From Methylobacterium terrae (GTDB lineage: Bacteria > Pseudomonadota > Alphaproteobacteria > Rhizobiales > Beijerinckiaceae): a stretch of 64,000 nt of DNA. The stretch is from the NCBI RefSeq assembly GCF_003173755.1, contig NZ_CP029553.1, positions 4,054,001-4,118,000 on the forward strand, written 5' to 3'. Of this stretch, positions 1 to 10,275 are shown one piece after another. Below the pieces are notes generated by a model. It did not search any database and was not told the DNA's origin. It saw nothing but the letters and a program-made list of their open reading frames with translations. Position numbers and translations under genes: made by a program. Position 1 is the stretch's first letter, and every line of letters begins with the position of its first letter.

Positions 1-2010
<2,010 letters not shown>

Positions 2011-2338
2011 GACGACTCCGAACCTTCTGCTGCGAGTGAGGGGTGAGCCCGCCGCTCCGTCCGCGCGCGCTCCGGGGTTCTACACCTTGGCCGGGCCGGC
2101 GTCAGCCGCCGCCGTCGGATGCATGAACTCCCATCACATCCTGTCGCACGTCCACTTGCGTCAGCGCACGGCCTCGTCGCGGGCGGCGGGGCGAAAAATT
2201 GAGGCAAGTCCCGTGCCGCGATCGGCGGAACCTCGGGCGGGGCAAGCCCCTTGGTGGAGGCAGGCCCCGCCGGGTTCTGGCCCGGCCCCCGCCGGGTCGT
2301 GGCCCCGGCGTTGCGGGCGGCCTGTCCCGGACGCCGCG
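2011..2338. other. Divergent intergenic region, no feature recognised
   Basis: This 328-nt stretch separates the divergently transcribed transglutaminase-like and zinc metallopeptidase genes. It is GC-rich, with repeated short C/G runs around 2230-2330. I found no convincing promoter, RNA gene or small open frame. Reading frames do cross it, but they lack a plausible start or protein-like composition. Confidence 0.5.
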
Positions 2339-3490
2339 ATGAAGATCTTCCAGTGCCAAGCCTGCGCGCAGCCGGCGCATTTCGAGGCCGATTCCTGCGA
2401 GAGCTGCGAGTGCCGCCTCGGCTACGACCCCGAGATCGCCGACATGACGGCGATGCTGCGGGCCGGCCCGCACTGGCGCGGGCTCGCGGATACCGGCCGG
2501 ACCTACCGCTCCTGCGCCAACCGCGAGTCGGGCGGCTGCAACTGGCTCGTTCCCGCCGGCTCGCCCGAGACCTACTGCCTGGCCTGCCGGCACAACCGGG
2601 TGGTGCCGGACCTCTCGATCCCCTGGAACCGGACCCGCTGGCGCGAGGTCGAGGCGGCCAAGCGCCGGCTGTTCTACGCCATGCTGCGCCTGCGCCTGCC
2701 GCTCGCGTCGCGGCACGAGGACCCGGCCGGCCTCGCCTTCGACTTCCTGGTCGACCCGGCGGAATCGTACCTCGTCGGCCCGCCGGTGCTGACCGGGCAC
2801 GACAACGGCCTCATCACCCTCAACATCGCCGAGGCCGACGACGTCGAGCGCGAGCGCCGGCGCACGCAGTTCGGCGAGCATTACCGCACGCTCCTCGGGC
2901 ACTTCCGCCACGAGATCGGGCATTATTTCTGGAACGTGCTGGTGCGGGCCGATCCCTGCCTCGACGCGTTCCGGGCGGTGTTCGGCGACGAGCGGGCCGA
3001 TTACGGCGTCGCGCTCCAGCGCCACTACGCCCACGGCCCGGCCGAGGGCTGGGAGGAGACCTACGTCTCGGCCTACGCCGCCTCCCACCCGTGGGAGGAC
3101 TTCGCCGAGACCTGGGCGCATTACCTGCACATCATCGACACGCTCGAGACCGCGAGCCAGTTCGGGTTGCGCGTGCAGCCCAAGCTCCAGGCGCCGGCCG
3201 GGCTGATCCAGCTCTCCGCGAAGCTCGATTTCGATCCGTATCGCAGCCCGGATTTCGGCCGGCTGATCGAGGCCTGGCTGCCGCTGACCTTCGCGATGAA
3301 CTCGATCAACCGCAGCATGGGCCAGCCCGACCTGTACCCGTTCCGGATGACCCCGGCGACGATCGGCAAGCTCTCCTTCGTGCACGACCGCATCTACGCC
3401 CGCACCGACGCGCCGGAGGCCGAGGCCGGCACCCTGCGGGCGGTGATCGCCGGCCTGCGCCACCGGGTGGCGGCGCCGCGCTCGGCGTGA
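2339..3490 (+). CDS. Putative zinc-binding metallopeptidase with N-terminal zinc ribbon
   Basis: This 383-residue protein starts at the ATG that puts the first cysteines at residue 6; the frame extends further upstream, but without protein-like sequence. The N-terminus is rich in paired cysteines (CQAC, CESCEC, later CLAC), consistent with one or two zinc ribbons. A metalloprotease motif, HEIGH, lies at residues 191-195 inside FRHEIGHYFWNVLV. It is followed by acidic and tryptophan-rich stretches (EGWEETYVSAYAASHPWEDFAETWAHYLHI) that probably supply the third metal ligand. Length and layout match the putative zinc-binding metallopeptidase family (DUF2248/PF10005 type), common in alphaproteobacteria. 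The substrate is unknown. It reads toward the HIT gene, 188 nt downstream. Confidence 0.85.
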   Translation: MKIFQCQACAQPAHFEADSCESCECRLGYDPEIADMTAMLRAGPHWRGLADTGRTYRSCANRESGGCNWLVPAGSPETYCLACRHNRVVPDLSIPWNRTRWREVEAAKRRLFYAMLRLRLPLASRHEDPAGLAFDFLVDPAESYLVGPPVLTGHDNGLITLNIAEADDVERERRRTQFGEHYRTLLGHFRHEIGHYFWNVLVRADPCLDAFRAVFGDERADYGVALQRHYAHGPAEGWEETYVSAYAASHPWEDFAETWAHYLHIIDTLETASQFGLRVQPKLQAPAGLIQLSAKLDFDPYRSPDFGRLIEAWLPLTFAMNSINRSMGQPDLYPFRMTPATIGKLSFVHDRIYARTDAPEAEAGTLRAVIAGLRHRVAAPRSA

Positions 3491-3678
3491 GGCGGGCACC
3501 GGCCTTCCTTCGTGCCCGGACGGACGCGGATCGCGACCTTTTGCGGAAAAACAGCGGTTGCGCCCCGCCGCGTTCTTGATCACGAGCGCCTGGGCGCGCC
3601 GGGCGTCCGCCGCCGAGCCCCGGGGCGACGCGGGGACGCGCCCGCGCATCGATGTCCGCCTTCCGAAGGGGCTCCGAG

Positions 3679-4110
3679 ATGACCGAGACCGCCTACGATC
3701 CCCAGAACATCTTCGGCAAGATCCTGCGGGGCGAGGTGCCCTGCCACAAGGTCTACGAGGACGATCACGTCGTCGCGTTCATGGACGTGATGCCCCAGGC
3801 CGACGGGCACACCCTGGTGGTGCCGAAGACCCCGAGCCGCAACCTCCTCGATGCGGACCCGGCCACGCTCGGCCACCTCTACGCCGCCGTGCAGCGCGTG
3901 GCGCGGGCGGCCAAGGCGGCCTTCGCGGCCGACGGCGTCGCCGTCTACCAGTACAACGAGGTCGCGGCCGGCCAGACCGTGTTCCACCTCCACGTCCACG
4001 TCCTGCCCCGCCACGAGGGCGTCGCGCCGCGCCGCCACGTCGAGGGCATGGCCGACCCGGCCCTGCTGGCCGAGCACGCCGAGCGGATCCGGGCGGCGCT
4101 GGCGGGCTGA
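3679..4110 (+). CDS. HIT family nucleotide hydrolase
   Basis: A 143-residue protein of the histidine-triad superfamily. The triad HLHVH is at residues 103-107 in QTVFHLHVHVLPRHEG, and the upstream HTLVVPK segment is typical of HinT-like purine nucleoside phosphoramidases. These cytoplasmic dimers hydrolyse AMP-linked compounds. The frame is open 27 nt further upstream, but the ATG at 3679 is preceded by a purine-rich CTCCGAG and gives the normal HinT N-terminus (YDPQNIFGKILRGEVPC). It is a stand-alone gene, followed by the palindromic element that separates it from convergent rpsD. The family is certain; the natural substrate is not. Confidence 0.93.
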   Translation: MTETAYDPQNIFGKILRGEVPCHKVYEDDHVVAFMDVMPQADGHTLVVPKTPSRNLLDADPATLGHLYAAVQRVARAAKAAFAADGVAVYQYNEVAAGQTVFHLHVHVLPRHEGVAPRRHVEGMADPALLAEHAERIRAALAG

Positions 4111-4141
4111 GATCGTTCCCGGCGCGGCGCGGATCGGAAAG

Positions 4142-4359
4142 GCGCGGGCTTCTCCTCTCCCCGCGGGCGGGGAGAGGCTTTCGTCCCCCTTGCCGGGGAC
4201 GAAAGAAGCGGAGGCGAAGCCGGAGCGAGGGTGAGGGGGTGTCTCCGGATGAGCTTCCTCCGGCACCACCCCCTCACCCTCGCCCTGCGGGCTCCCTTCA
4301 CCCCCGGCGAGGGGGGGTGAAGGCTTCTCCCCGCCCGCGGGGAGAGGGGGAGCCCGCGC
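4142..4359. repeat. Composite palindromic intergenic element (~218 bp)
   Basis: The interval between the HIT gene and rpsD is one large imperfect inverted repeat. The outer arms (4142-4178 and the reverse complement of about 4323-4359) both read GCGCGGGCT...CTCTCCCCGCGGGCGGGGAGA and differ at only a few positions. Each arm is itself a hairpin. Inside are a second pair (tttcgtccccc/ggggacgaaa on the left, ttcaccccc/gggggtgaa on the right) and a central 17-bp perfect match of GCGAGGGTGAGGGGGTG with its complement. No open frame fits it. It resembles a REP/BIME or MITE-like mobile palindrome; the class is inferred. Confidence 0.75.
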
Positions 4360-4399
4360 TTTGCCTGTTCGCGGGCGGCTCTTCGGTCAACCCCAAACA

Positions 4400-4425
4400 G
4401 AAAAAGCCGCCCTCGCGGGCGGCTC
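4400..4425 (-). terminator. Rho-independent terminator of rpsD
   Basis: Read on the minus strand, GAGCCGCCCGCGAGGGCGGC is followed directly by TTTTT. It lies about 30 nt beyond the rpsD stop codon. The stem is 7 bp with a 4-nt loop and a run of five T: a canonical intrinsic terminator. Confidence 0.9.
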
Positions 4426-4456
4426 TCCGTCGTCTCGATGGTCTGCGTCGCTTGGA

Positions 4457-5074
4457 TCAGCGCGAGTAGAACTCGATGACCAGGTTCGGCTCCATCTGCA
4501 CCGGGTACGGGACCTCGGACAGGGTCGGCACGCGGGTCATGCGCGCGGTCATCTTGCCGTGGTCGACCTCGATGTAGTCGGGCACGTCGCGCTCGGCGAG
4601 CTGGCTCGCCACGACGACGATCTCGAGCTGCTTGGACGATTCCTTGACCTCGATCACGTCGTCCGGCTTGACGAGGTAGCTCGGGATGTTGACGCGCACG
4701 CCGTTCACCCGGATGTGGCCGTGGTTCACGAACTGGCGGGCGGCGAACGGGGTCGCCACGAACTTCGAGCGGTAGACCACCGCGTCGAGGCGGCGCTCGA
4801 GCAGGCCGACCAGGTTCTCGCCCGAGTCACCGCGCAGGCGGATCGCCTCGGCGTAGTAGCGGCGGAACTGCTTCTCGGTGATGTTGCCGTAGTAGCCCTT
4901 GAGCTTCTGCTTGGCGCGCAGCTGCGTGCCGAAGTCGGACATCTTGCCCTTGCGGCGCTGGCCGTGCTGGCCCGGGCCGTACTCGCGGCGGTTCACGGGG
5001 CTCTTCGGGCGGCCCCAGATGTTCTGGCCCATGCGGCGATCGAGCTTGTGCTTCGCCTGAACGCGTTTCGACAT
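4457..5074 (-). CDS. rpsD: 30S ribosomal protein S4
   Basis: A 205-residue primary 16S rRNA-binding protein that nucleates 30S body assembly. The N-terminus ([21 protein letters not shown]) is the cysteine-free form, with no zinc knuckle. The S4 RNA-binding domain occupies roughly residues 95-160 ([23 protein letters not shown]). The gene stands alone here rather than in the alpha operon, as is usual in Rhizobiales. It has its own near-consensus promoter 145 nt upstream and its own terminator. A strong hairpin sits in the leader, close to the likely transcription start, and could contribute to control. Confidence 0.98.
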   Translation of the reverse strand: MSKRVQAKHKLDRRMGQNIWGRPKSPVNRREYGPGQHGQRRKGKMSDFGTQLRAKQKLKGYYGNITEKQFRRYYAEAIRLRGDSGENLVGLLERRLDAVVYRSKFVATPFAARQFVNHGHIRVNGVRVNIPSYLVKPDDVIEVKESSKQLEIVVVASQLAERDVPDYIEVDHGKMTARMTRVPTLSEVPYPVQMEPNLVIEFYSR

Positions 5075-5183
5075 CGCGTGTCCTCTAGAATGTCATCACG
5101 TAGGAGAGGAACGCGCCCTCCTCCCCCCGAAACCGGGGCGACAGAGCGGCCGTGACGAGCCGCTCGCGGGTGCGTAAAATGCC

Positions 5184-5208
5184 GCGGGGCCCCGAACCGG
5201 GGCCCCGC
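5184..5208 (-). terminator. Strong hairpin at the 5' end of the rpsD transcript
   Basis: A perfect 10-bp GC stem (GCGGGGCCCC / GGGGCCCCGC) with a 5-nt loop. On the minus strand it is followed by GGCATTTTA. It lies just downstream of the putative rpsD promoter and 42 nt beyond the alpha/beta hydrolase stop codon. It could terminate the murI-hydrolase transcript, act as an attenuator or stabiliser in the rpsD leader, or both. Confidence 0.6.
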
Positions 5209-5218
5209 GAACCGGGCG

Positions 5219-5247
5219 CTCTTAGGCGACAAAGCGTTTCGGGTCAA
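5219..5247 (-). promoter_or_regulatory. Sigma70-like promoter for rpsD
   Basis: On the minus strand: TTGACC (5242-5247), a 17-bp spacer, then TAAGAG (5219-5224). The -35 box ends next to the stop codon of the upstream alpha/beta hydrolase gene. No experimental start is known; the assignment rests on match and spacing. Confidence 0.65.
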
Positions 5248-5250
5248 GGC

Positions 5251-6072
5251 TCAGGGAGACGGGCGGAACCGCGCCTCGGCCTCGCCGTCCCGGCGTCCCA
5301 GGATCGAGACGTGGTCGCCCGGCACCGCGACGAAGTCGGCGCCGGCGGCGCGCGCCAGGCGGGCGCCGTACTTCTCCGGGATCACCGGATCGGACTCGCC
5401 GTGCACGATCAGGATCGGCACGGCGACGGTGCCGATCGCCCGGTCCGAGCGCCAGGTGTCGGCGAGCAGGCCCGCCGGCAGGAAGCGGAAGTGGTGGCGC
5501 ACCATCGCGGTCATCGAGTCGAACGGCGCCTCGAGGTAGAGGCCCCGCACGCCCGCCGCCCCGATCCGGGCCGCCACCGCGACCGCGACCGCCGCCCCCA
5601 GGGAGTGGCCGTGCAGCAGCACGGGCGCCCCGGGCGCGCGCCGCCGGGCCTCCGCCAGCGCCGCGAGCCCGTCGGCGATCAGGCCGGCCTCGCTCGGGCG
5701 GCCGGTCGAGCCCGGATAGCCGCGATAGGCCGGCGCCATCACGCCCCAGCCATGCGCCCGCCACGGCCCGGCGGCGAAGCGCTCGGCGTGCCATTCCGGC
5801 AGCGAGGCGTTGCCGTGGAAGCTCACCACCATCCCGGCCCCCGGGGCGGGGGGCAGCCACAGGGCGCGCAGGCGCTCGCCGTCCGCCGTGTCGATCGCGA
5901 GCCTCTCGAGCGCGGAGGGCAGCCGCGCCGCGGTCGCCGGCACGGGGCCGCCCTGCCCCGGATAGAGCAGCCCGCGCTGGAACCACCAGAACGCCGCGAC
6001 CACCGCGCCGTAGAGCGCGAGCGCGACGACGAGCAGGACGGCCGCGATCGTCATCGGCCGCGCGCGCACCAT
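5251..6072 (-). CDS. Membrane-anchored alpha/beta hydrolase
   Basis: A 273-residue protein with one N-terminal membrane segment (residues about 7-30, MTIAAVLLVVALALYGAVVA), then an alpha/beta-hydrolase fold. Visible catalytic elements are the nucleophile Ser157 in GHSLG, the probable acid Asp228 in VHGESDPVIP and His254 in PGDHVSI, with an oxyanion region at SFHGNAS. The architecture matches the BEM46/YqkD-like serine hydrolases anchored to the inner membrane, whose substrates are largely unknown. It begins 27 nt after the murI stop codon on the same strand, so co-transcription is likely. An alternative start is the ATG six codons in; neither has a clear Shine-Dalgarno. Confidence 0.85.
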   Translation of the reverse strand: MVRARPMTIAAVLLVVALALYGAVVAAFWWFQRGLLYPGQGGPVPATAARLPSALERLAIDTADGERLRALWLPPAPGAGMVVSFHGNASLPEWHAERFAAGPWRAHGWGVMAPAYRGYPGSTGRPSEAGLIADGLAALAEARRRAPGAPVLLHGHSLGAAVAVAVAARIGAAGVRGLYLEAPFDSMTAMVRHHFRFLPAGLLADTWRSDRAIGTVAVPILIVHGESDPVIPEKYGARLARAAGADFVAVPGDHVSILGRRDGEAEARFRPSP

Positions 6073-6099
6073 GGGACCGGGATCACTGCGGGACCGGGA

Positions 6100-6975
6100 T
6101 CACTGCAGCACGAGCGGCATCGCCTCGAACGCCACCTCGGCGACGCCGCGATCGGCGAGCGCCGTGCGCAGGGCCGGGGTCAGCCGGTCGCCGGAGGTGA
6201 AGGCGGCGCGCACGGGGCCGGGCGAATCGTCGCCCAGCCCGCGGACGGGGCCGCCGATGAGCTGGGTCATGCGCCGGGCGATCGCCGGGGCCGGGTCGAT
6301 CCAGGTCACCGGCCAGGGCGCGATGGCTTGGTAGCGGGCGAGCAGCAGGGGGTAGTGGGTACAGGCGAGCACCACCACGTCGGTGCGTCCCGCCTCGCCC
6401 TCGACGAAGCAGGGCCCGATCTCGGCCCACAGGTCGGCGTCGGAGACCGGCAGCCCGGAGAGCGCCGCCTCGGCGAGCGCCGCCAGCCCCGTCGCCCCGA
6501 CGAGGGTGACCCGGCAGCCCGCCGCGTAGGTGTCGACGAGCTCGCGGGTGTAGTCGCGCCGCACGGTGCCCGGCGTCGCCAGCACGCTGACGAGGCCCGA
6601 GCGCGTGGCCGCCGCCGCCGGCTTGATCGGCGGCACGGTGCCGACGAACGGGATGTCGAAGCGTTGCCGCAGGGCCGGCAGCACCAGGGTCGAGGCGGTG
6701 TTGCAGGCCACCACGACGAGGTCGGGGGCGTGGACCGCGATCAGCCGCTCCATGACGGCGAGCACCCGCGCCACCAGCACCGGCTCGGCGAGGCCGCCAT
6801 ACGGGAAGGCCGCGTCGTCGGCGGCGTAGACCACCCGGGCGTCGGGCCGGGCGCGGCGGACCTCGGCCAGCACCGTGAGGCCGCCGAGGCCGGAATCGAA
6901 CACGAGAACCACCGGCGCGCGGGTGATCGGCGCCAGGGGCGCCGCAGCAGTGCCGGCCATCAGATCGAACCGCAT
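6100..6975 (-). CDS. murI: Glutamate racemase
   Basis: A 291-residue cofactor-independent racemase supplying D-glutamate for peptidoglycan. The two catalytic cysteines are visible: Cys91 in VVACNTAST and Cys205 in VLACTHYPLLL. The substrate-binding loop FDSGLGGLTV is at residues 26-35. The frame continues upstream for 58 codons, but that part is not family-like, so the ATG at 6975 was chosen; ATG at 6960 is also possible. The alpha/beta hydrolase follows in a probable two-gene operon. Length is normal for MurI. Confidence 0.95.
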   Translation of the reverse strand: MRFDLMAGTAAAPLAPITRAPVVLVFDSGLGGLTVLAEVRRARPDARVVYAADDAAFPYGGLAEPVLVARVLAVMERLIAVHAPDLVVVACNTASTLVLPALRQRFDIPFVGTVPPIKPAAAATRSGLVSVLATPGTVRRDYTRELVDTYAAGCRVTLVGATGLAALAEAALSGLPVSDADLWAEIGPCFVEGEAGRTDVVVLACTHYPLLLARYQAIAPWPVTWIDPAPAIARRMTQLIGGPVRGLGDDSPGPVRAAFTSGDRLTPALRTALADRGVAEVAFEAMPLVLQ

Positions 6976-7203
6976 TGGGGCTTTGACCGAGAGGCAGTGG
7001 GAGAGTTGCCGGCGAGAGTCCGGCGCGACCGTTAAGGCTTGGTCACTGCGGCGGCAAAAAGGCTCCGCTTCTCCCGCCATGCACATCCTTACCGTGCCCA
7101 TGCGGCGCGGATCCAAGCTGCGCGGTAACGCCGCGCTGGAGAAACGCATTCCCCCGACCGACGTTGATCGTGAACGATCGATCTACGCATGAGGGATGAT
7201 CCG

Positions 7204-8456
7204 ATGGCAGCGACCGCGACCGCGCAGGTCCTCGAGACGCGCCCCGCCTTCCCTCCCCCCTCCGTCGAGGCCCGCCCGATCGACCGGGGGCCTGGATCGC
7301 GGCCTTCCGCCACGTCCGCGACGAGACCGAGCGCCGCGCCGCGCCGCTCTCCCCGGAGGACCAGCAGATCCAGTCGATGGCGGATGCGAGCCCGACCAAG
7401 TGGCACCGCGCCCACACGACCTGGTTCTTCGAGCAGTTCCTGCTGACGGCCATGGTGCCGGGCTACACCGTCTTCGACGAGCGCTTCTTCTACCTGTTCA
7501 ACTCCTACTACGTGCAGGCGGGGCCGCGGGCGCCGCGGATCAGCCGCGGCCTCGTCACCCGGCCGACCTGCGACGAGGTCGCAGGGTACCGCGCCCATGT
7601 CGACCGCGCCGTCGCCGACCTGATCGCCGGCGCGTCCGAGGGGCGGTTGCCCGAGATCGTCGCCACCCTGGAGATCGGCCTGCACCACGAGCAGCAGCAC
7701 CAGGAGCTGATGCTCACCGACATCCTGCACGCCTTCGCGCAGAACCCGCTGCTGCCGGCCTACGACGAGGGCTGGCGCTGGCCGGCCCTGTCGCAGCGGA
7801 GTGGCCGCGTGGCGCTGGACGGCGGCGTGACCCAGATGGGCCACGCGGGCGCGGGCTTCCACTTCGACAACGAGGAGCCGCGCCACGACGTGCTGCTGCG
7901 GCCCGTGACCCTCGAGCGCGGCCTCGTCACCAACGGCGAGTGGCTCGAATTCATGCAGGACGGCGGCTACGCCAAGCCCGAGCTGTGGCTCTCCGACGGC
8001 TTCGTCGCCGCTCAGGAACAGGGCTGGGAGGCGCCGGGCTACTGGCGGCGGGCGGACGGGGTGTGGTCGAGCATGACGCTCGCCGGGCTGCGGCCCGTCG
8101 ATCCGGCCCTGCCGGTGACCCATGTCAGCTACTACGAGGCCGACGCCTTCGCCCGCTGGGCCGGGCGCGACCTGCCCACGGAGGCCGAGTGGGAGGCGGC
8201 GAGCGGCTCCCTCGACGCCGCCTTCGGCCATGTCTGGCAATGGACCCGCAGCGCCTACGGCGCCTATCCGGGCTACCGCCCGCTCCCCGGCGCGCTCGGC
8301 GAGTACAACGGCAAGTTCATGGTCAGCCAGTTCGTGCTGCGCGGCGCCTCGGTGGCGACGCCGCAGGGGCACAGCCGGCCGACCTACCGGAACTTCTTCT
8401 ATCCCCACCAGCGCTGGCAGTTCACCGGCCTGCGTCTATCTCAGTACGGAGCGTGA
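7204..8456 (+). CDS. egtB: EgtB, ergothioneine sulfoxide synthase (apparent N-terminal frameshift)
   Basis: EgtB is an iron enzyme that oxidatively couples a cysteine thiol donor to trimethylhistidine in ergothioneine synthesis. A DinB-like four-helix domain holds the metal site (WHRAHTTWFFEQ and LHHEQQHQELMLTD), followed by a C-terminal formylglycine-enzyme-like domain (LPTEAEWEAASG, VLRGASVATP, RNFFYPHQRWQFTGLRLS). The natural N-terminus is split: translation from ATG 7204 (good GAGGG upstream) gives MAATATAQVLETRPAFPPPS through DRG, then must change frame at the five-G run 7286-7290 to continue AWIAAFRHVRDETERRAAPL. One extra G would restore a roughly 417-residue protein. Without it, the only in-frame start is ATG 7377, losing part of the DinB domain. 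Sequencing error, real mutation or slippage are all possible. Confidence 0.88.
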
Positions 8457-8518
8457 GGCGTGACGCGCCTCGACGCGGGTGTCCTCGAGGCGCCCGCCCG
8501 ACACCGGAGTCCCTGCCC

Positions 8519-9517
8519 GTGAATGCCCCGCTTCCCCACCTCGCGCACGAACCCGCCCGCCTCGATCGCACCTTCCTGCAGGACGTGATCGGGGGCCTGA
8601 GCGCCCCGAAGAAGCATCTCTCGGCCAAGTACTTCTACGACCGGCGCGGCTCGGAGCTGTTCGAGGCGATCACCCGGCTGCCGGAATACTATCCCACCCG
8701 CACCGAGCTCGCGATCCTCGACCGGTACGGCCCCGAGATCGCCGCCGGGCTGGCCCCGGGCTCGGCCCTCGTCGAGTTCGGCAGCGGCTCGACCGCGAAG
8801 GTACGGCGCCTCCTGCCGCACCTCTCCGACCTCGCGGCCTACGTGCCGGTCGACGTCTCGGAGGAGTTCCTGCGCAGCGAGGCGGAGGAGCTCGGCCGCG
8901 ACTTCCCGCGCCTGCAGGTCGAGCCGGTGGCGGCGGACTTCACCAAGCCGTTCGGCCTGCCAGAGGACCTGAGGGACGCGCCCAAGGCCGGCTTCTTCCC
9001 GGGCTCGACGATCGGCAATTTCGAGCCCGAGCTGGCGGCGGGCCTGCTCGCCAGCTTCGCCCGGACGCTGGGCACCGGCACCGGTGCCGGCACCGGCGCG
9101 ACGCTGATCGTCGGCATCGACCTCGTGAAGGAGAAGGCGGTGCTGGACGCCGCCTACGACGATGCCGCGGGGGTGACGGCGGCGTTCAACCTCAACCTGC
9201 TCACCCGCATCAACCGCGAGCTCGGCGCCGATTTCGACCTCGACGCCTTCGCCCACCAGGCCTTCTTCGACGAGAACCTCGGGCGGATCGAGATGCACCT
9301 GGTGAGCCGGCGCAACCAGCTCGTGACGGTGGCGGGCGTGCCGTTCCATTTCGGCTCCGGCGAGACGATCCACACCGAGAACAGCTACAAGTACACGGTG
9401 CCGGGCTTCCGGGCGCTCGCCCGCGGCGCCGGCTGGGAGCACGCCCGGGTCTGGACCGATCCGGACGGGCTGTTCTCGGTCCACGCGCTCACCGCCAACA
9501 CCATCCGGCGGCACTGA
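8519..9517 (+). CDS. egtD: L-histidine N-alpha-methyltransferase EgtD
   Basis: A 332-residue SAM-dependent enzyme that trimethylates histidine to hercynine, the substrate for the EgtB step. Family landmarks: AKYFYDRRGSELFEAITRLP, the PTRTELAIL segment, the SAM-binding LVEFGSGSTAK, and FPGSTIGNF with the following acidic loop. Translation starts at GTG 8519 with GGAG nine nucleotides upstream, 62 nt after egtB; a much longer frame runs through the region but overlaps egtB. An unusual Gly-Thr-Ala run (LGTGTGAGTGATLIV), encoded by near-perfect hexamer repeats at about 9071-9100, sits just before a core strand. Otherwise the protein is complete. Confidence 0.95.
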   Translation: MNAPLPHLAHEPARLDRTFLQDVIGGLSAPKKHLSAKYFYDRRGSELFEAITRLPEYYPTRTELAILDRYGPEIAAGLAPGSALVEFGSGSTAKVRRLLPHLSDLAAYVPVDVSEEFLRSEAEELGRDFPRLQVEPVAADFTKPFGLPEDLRDAPKAGFFPGSTIGNFEPELAAGLLASFARTLGTGTGAGTGATLIVGIDLVKEKAVLDAAYDDAAGVTAAFNLNLLTRINRELGADFDLDAFAHQAFFDENLGRIEMHLVSRRNQLVTVAGVPFHFGSGETIHTENSYKYTVPGFRALARGAGWEHARVWTDPDGLFSVHALTANTIRRH

Positions 9518-9521
9518 GGGC

Positions 9522-10220
9522 GTGCCGGGCGGGTCCGACCTCGACCGCCCGGGGCGCGGGGCGGTCGACGCCTTCCTGGAGACGGCGCGGCGGGTCGCCG
9601 TGCCGGCCGGCGACGCGCCGCGCCTCGTCTTCGCCCTCGACGCGACGATGAGCCGGCAGCCGACCTGGGACCTCGCCTGCGGGGTCCAGGCCGGGATGTT
9701 CGACGCGACCGCCCGCCTCGGCGGCCTGGCGGTCCAGCTCGTCTATTTCCGCGGCTTCGACGAGTGCCGGGCCTCGCGCTTCGTCGCCGATGCCCGGGCG
9801 CTCACCGGCCTGATGCAGGGCGTGGCCTGCCTGGGGGGACGCACCCAGATCGGCCGGGTGCTGCGCCACGTCCGCAACGAGGCCGGGCGCGGGCCGGTCA
9901 AGGCGCTGGTGCTGGTCGGCGACGCGATCGAGGAGGATCTCGACGACCTCCGCGGCGTCGCCGGGGAACTCGGTCTCCTCGGCCTGCCGGCCTTCTGCTT
10001 CCACGAGGGACCCGACCTCGCGGTCGCCGCCGGCTTCTCGGAGATCGCCCGCCTGAGCGGCGGGGCGGCGGCCCGCTTCGACCTCGCCGCGCCCGGGGTG
10101 CTGGCGGCGCTGCTGCGGGCGGCCGCGATCTACGCCACCCGGGGACTCGACGGATTGCGCCTCGCCGCGCATGAGGATGCGGCGGCGCGCCGGCTCCTCG
10201 CCGACATGACCGGCGGCTGA
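9522..10220 (+). CDS. VWA-domain protein, function unknown
   Basis: A 232-residue protein that starts with GTG only 4 nt after the egtD stop, so it is almost certainly translated from the same mRNA. It has a von Willebrand A-type fold: strand RLVFALDATMSRQPTWD carries a D-x-T-x-S version of the metal-ion site, and KALVLVGDAIEED supplies the later acidic strand. There is no signal peptide or membrane segment, so it is probably cytosolic. It is followed by the J-domain protein. I do not know its function; VWA proteins usually act as protein-interaction modules. Co-transcription with ergothioneine genes may be only positional. Confidence 0.75.
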   Translation: MPGGSDLDRPGRGAVDAFLETARRVAVPAGDAPRLVFALDATMSRQPTWDLACGVQAGMFDATARLGGLAVQLVYFRGFDECRASRFVADARALTGLMQGVACLGGRTQIGRVLRHVRNEAGRGPVKALVLVGDAIEEDLDDLRGVAGELGLLGLPAFCFHEGPDLAVAAGFSEIARLSGGAAARFDLAAPGVLAALLRAAAIYATRGLDGLRLAAHEDAAARRLLADMTGG

Positions 10221-10275
10221 CACGGGGATCCCGCGCACGGGGAACAGCGCGACGATCGAGGGTTGTGGAAGACGA

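Noticed and set aside
4142..4359. CRISPR repeats or a tRNA in the HIT-rpsD interval
   Set aside because: The repeats are inverted, not regularly spaced direct copies, and no tRNA-like arms occur.
7196..8518. A long N-terminal extension of EgtD in the same frame
   Set aside because: It overlaps the real EgtB coding region in another frame and reads as Pro/Arg noise. GTG 8519 with a good ribosome site starts EgtD properly.
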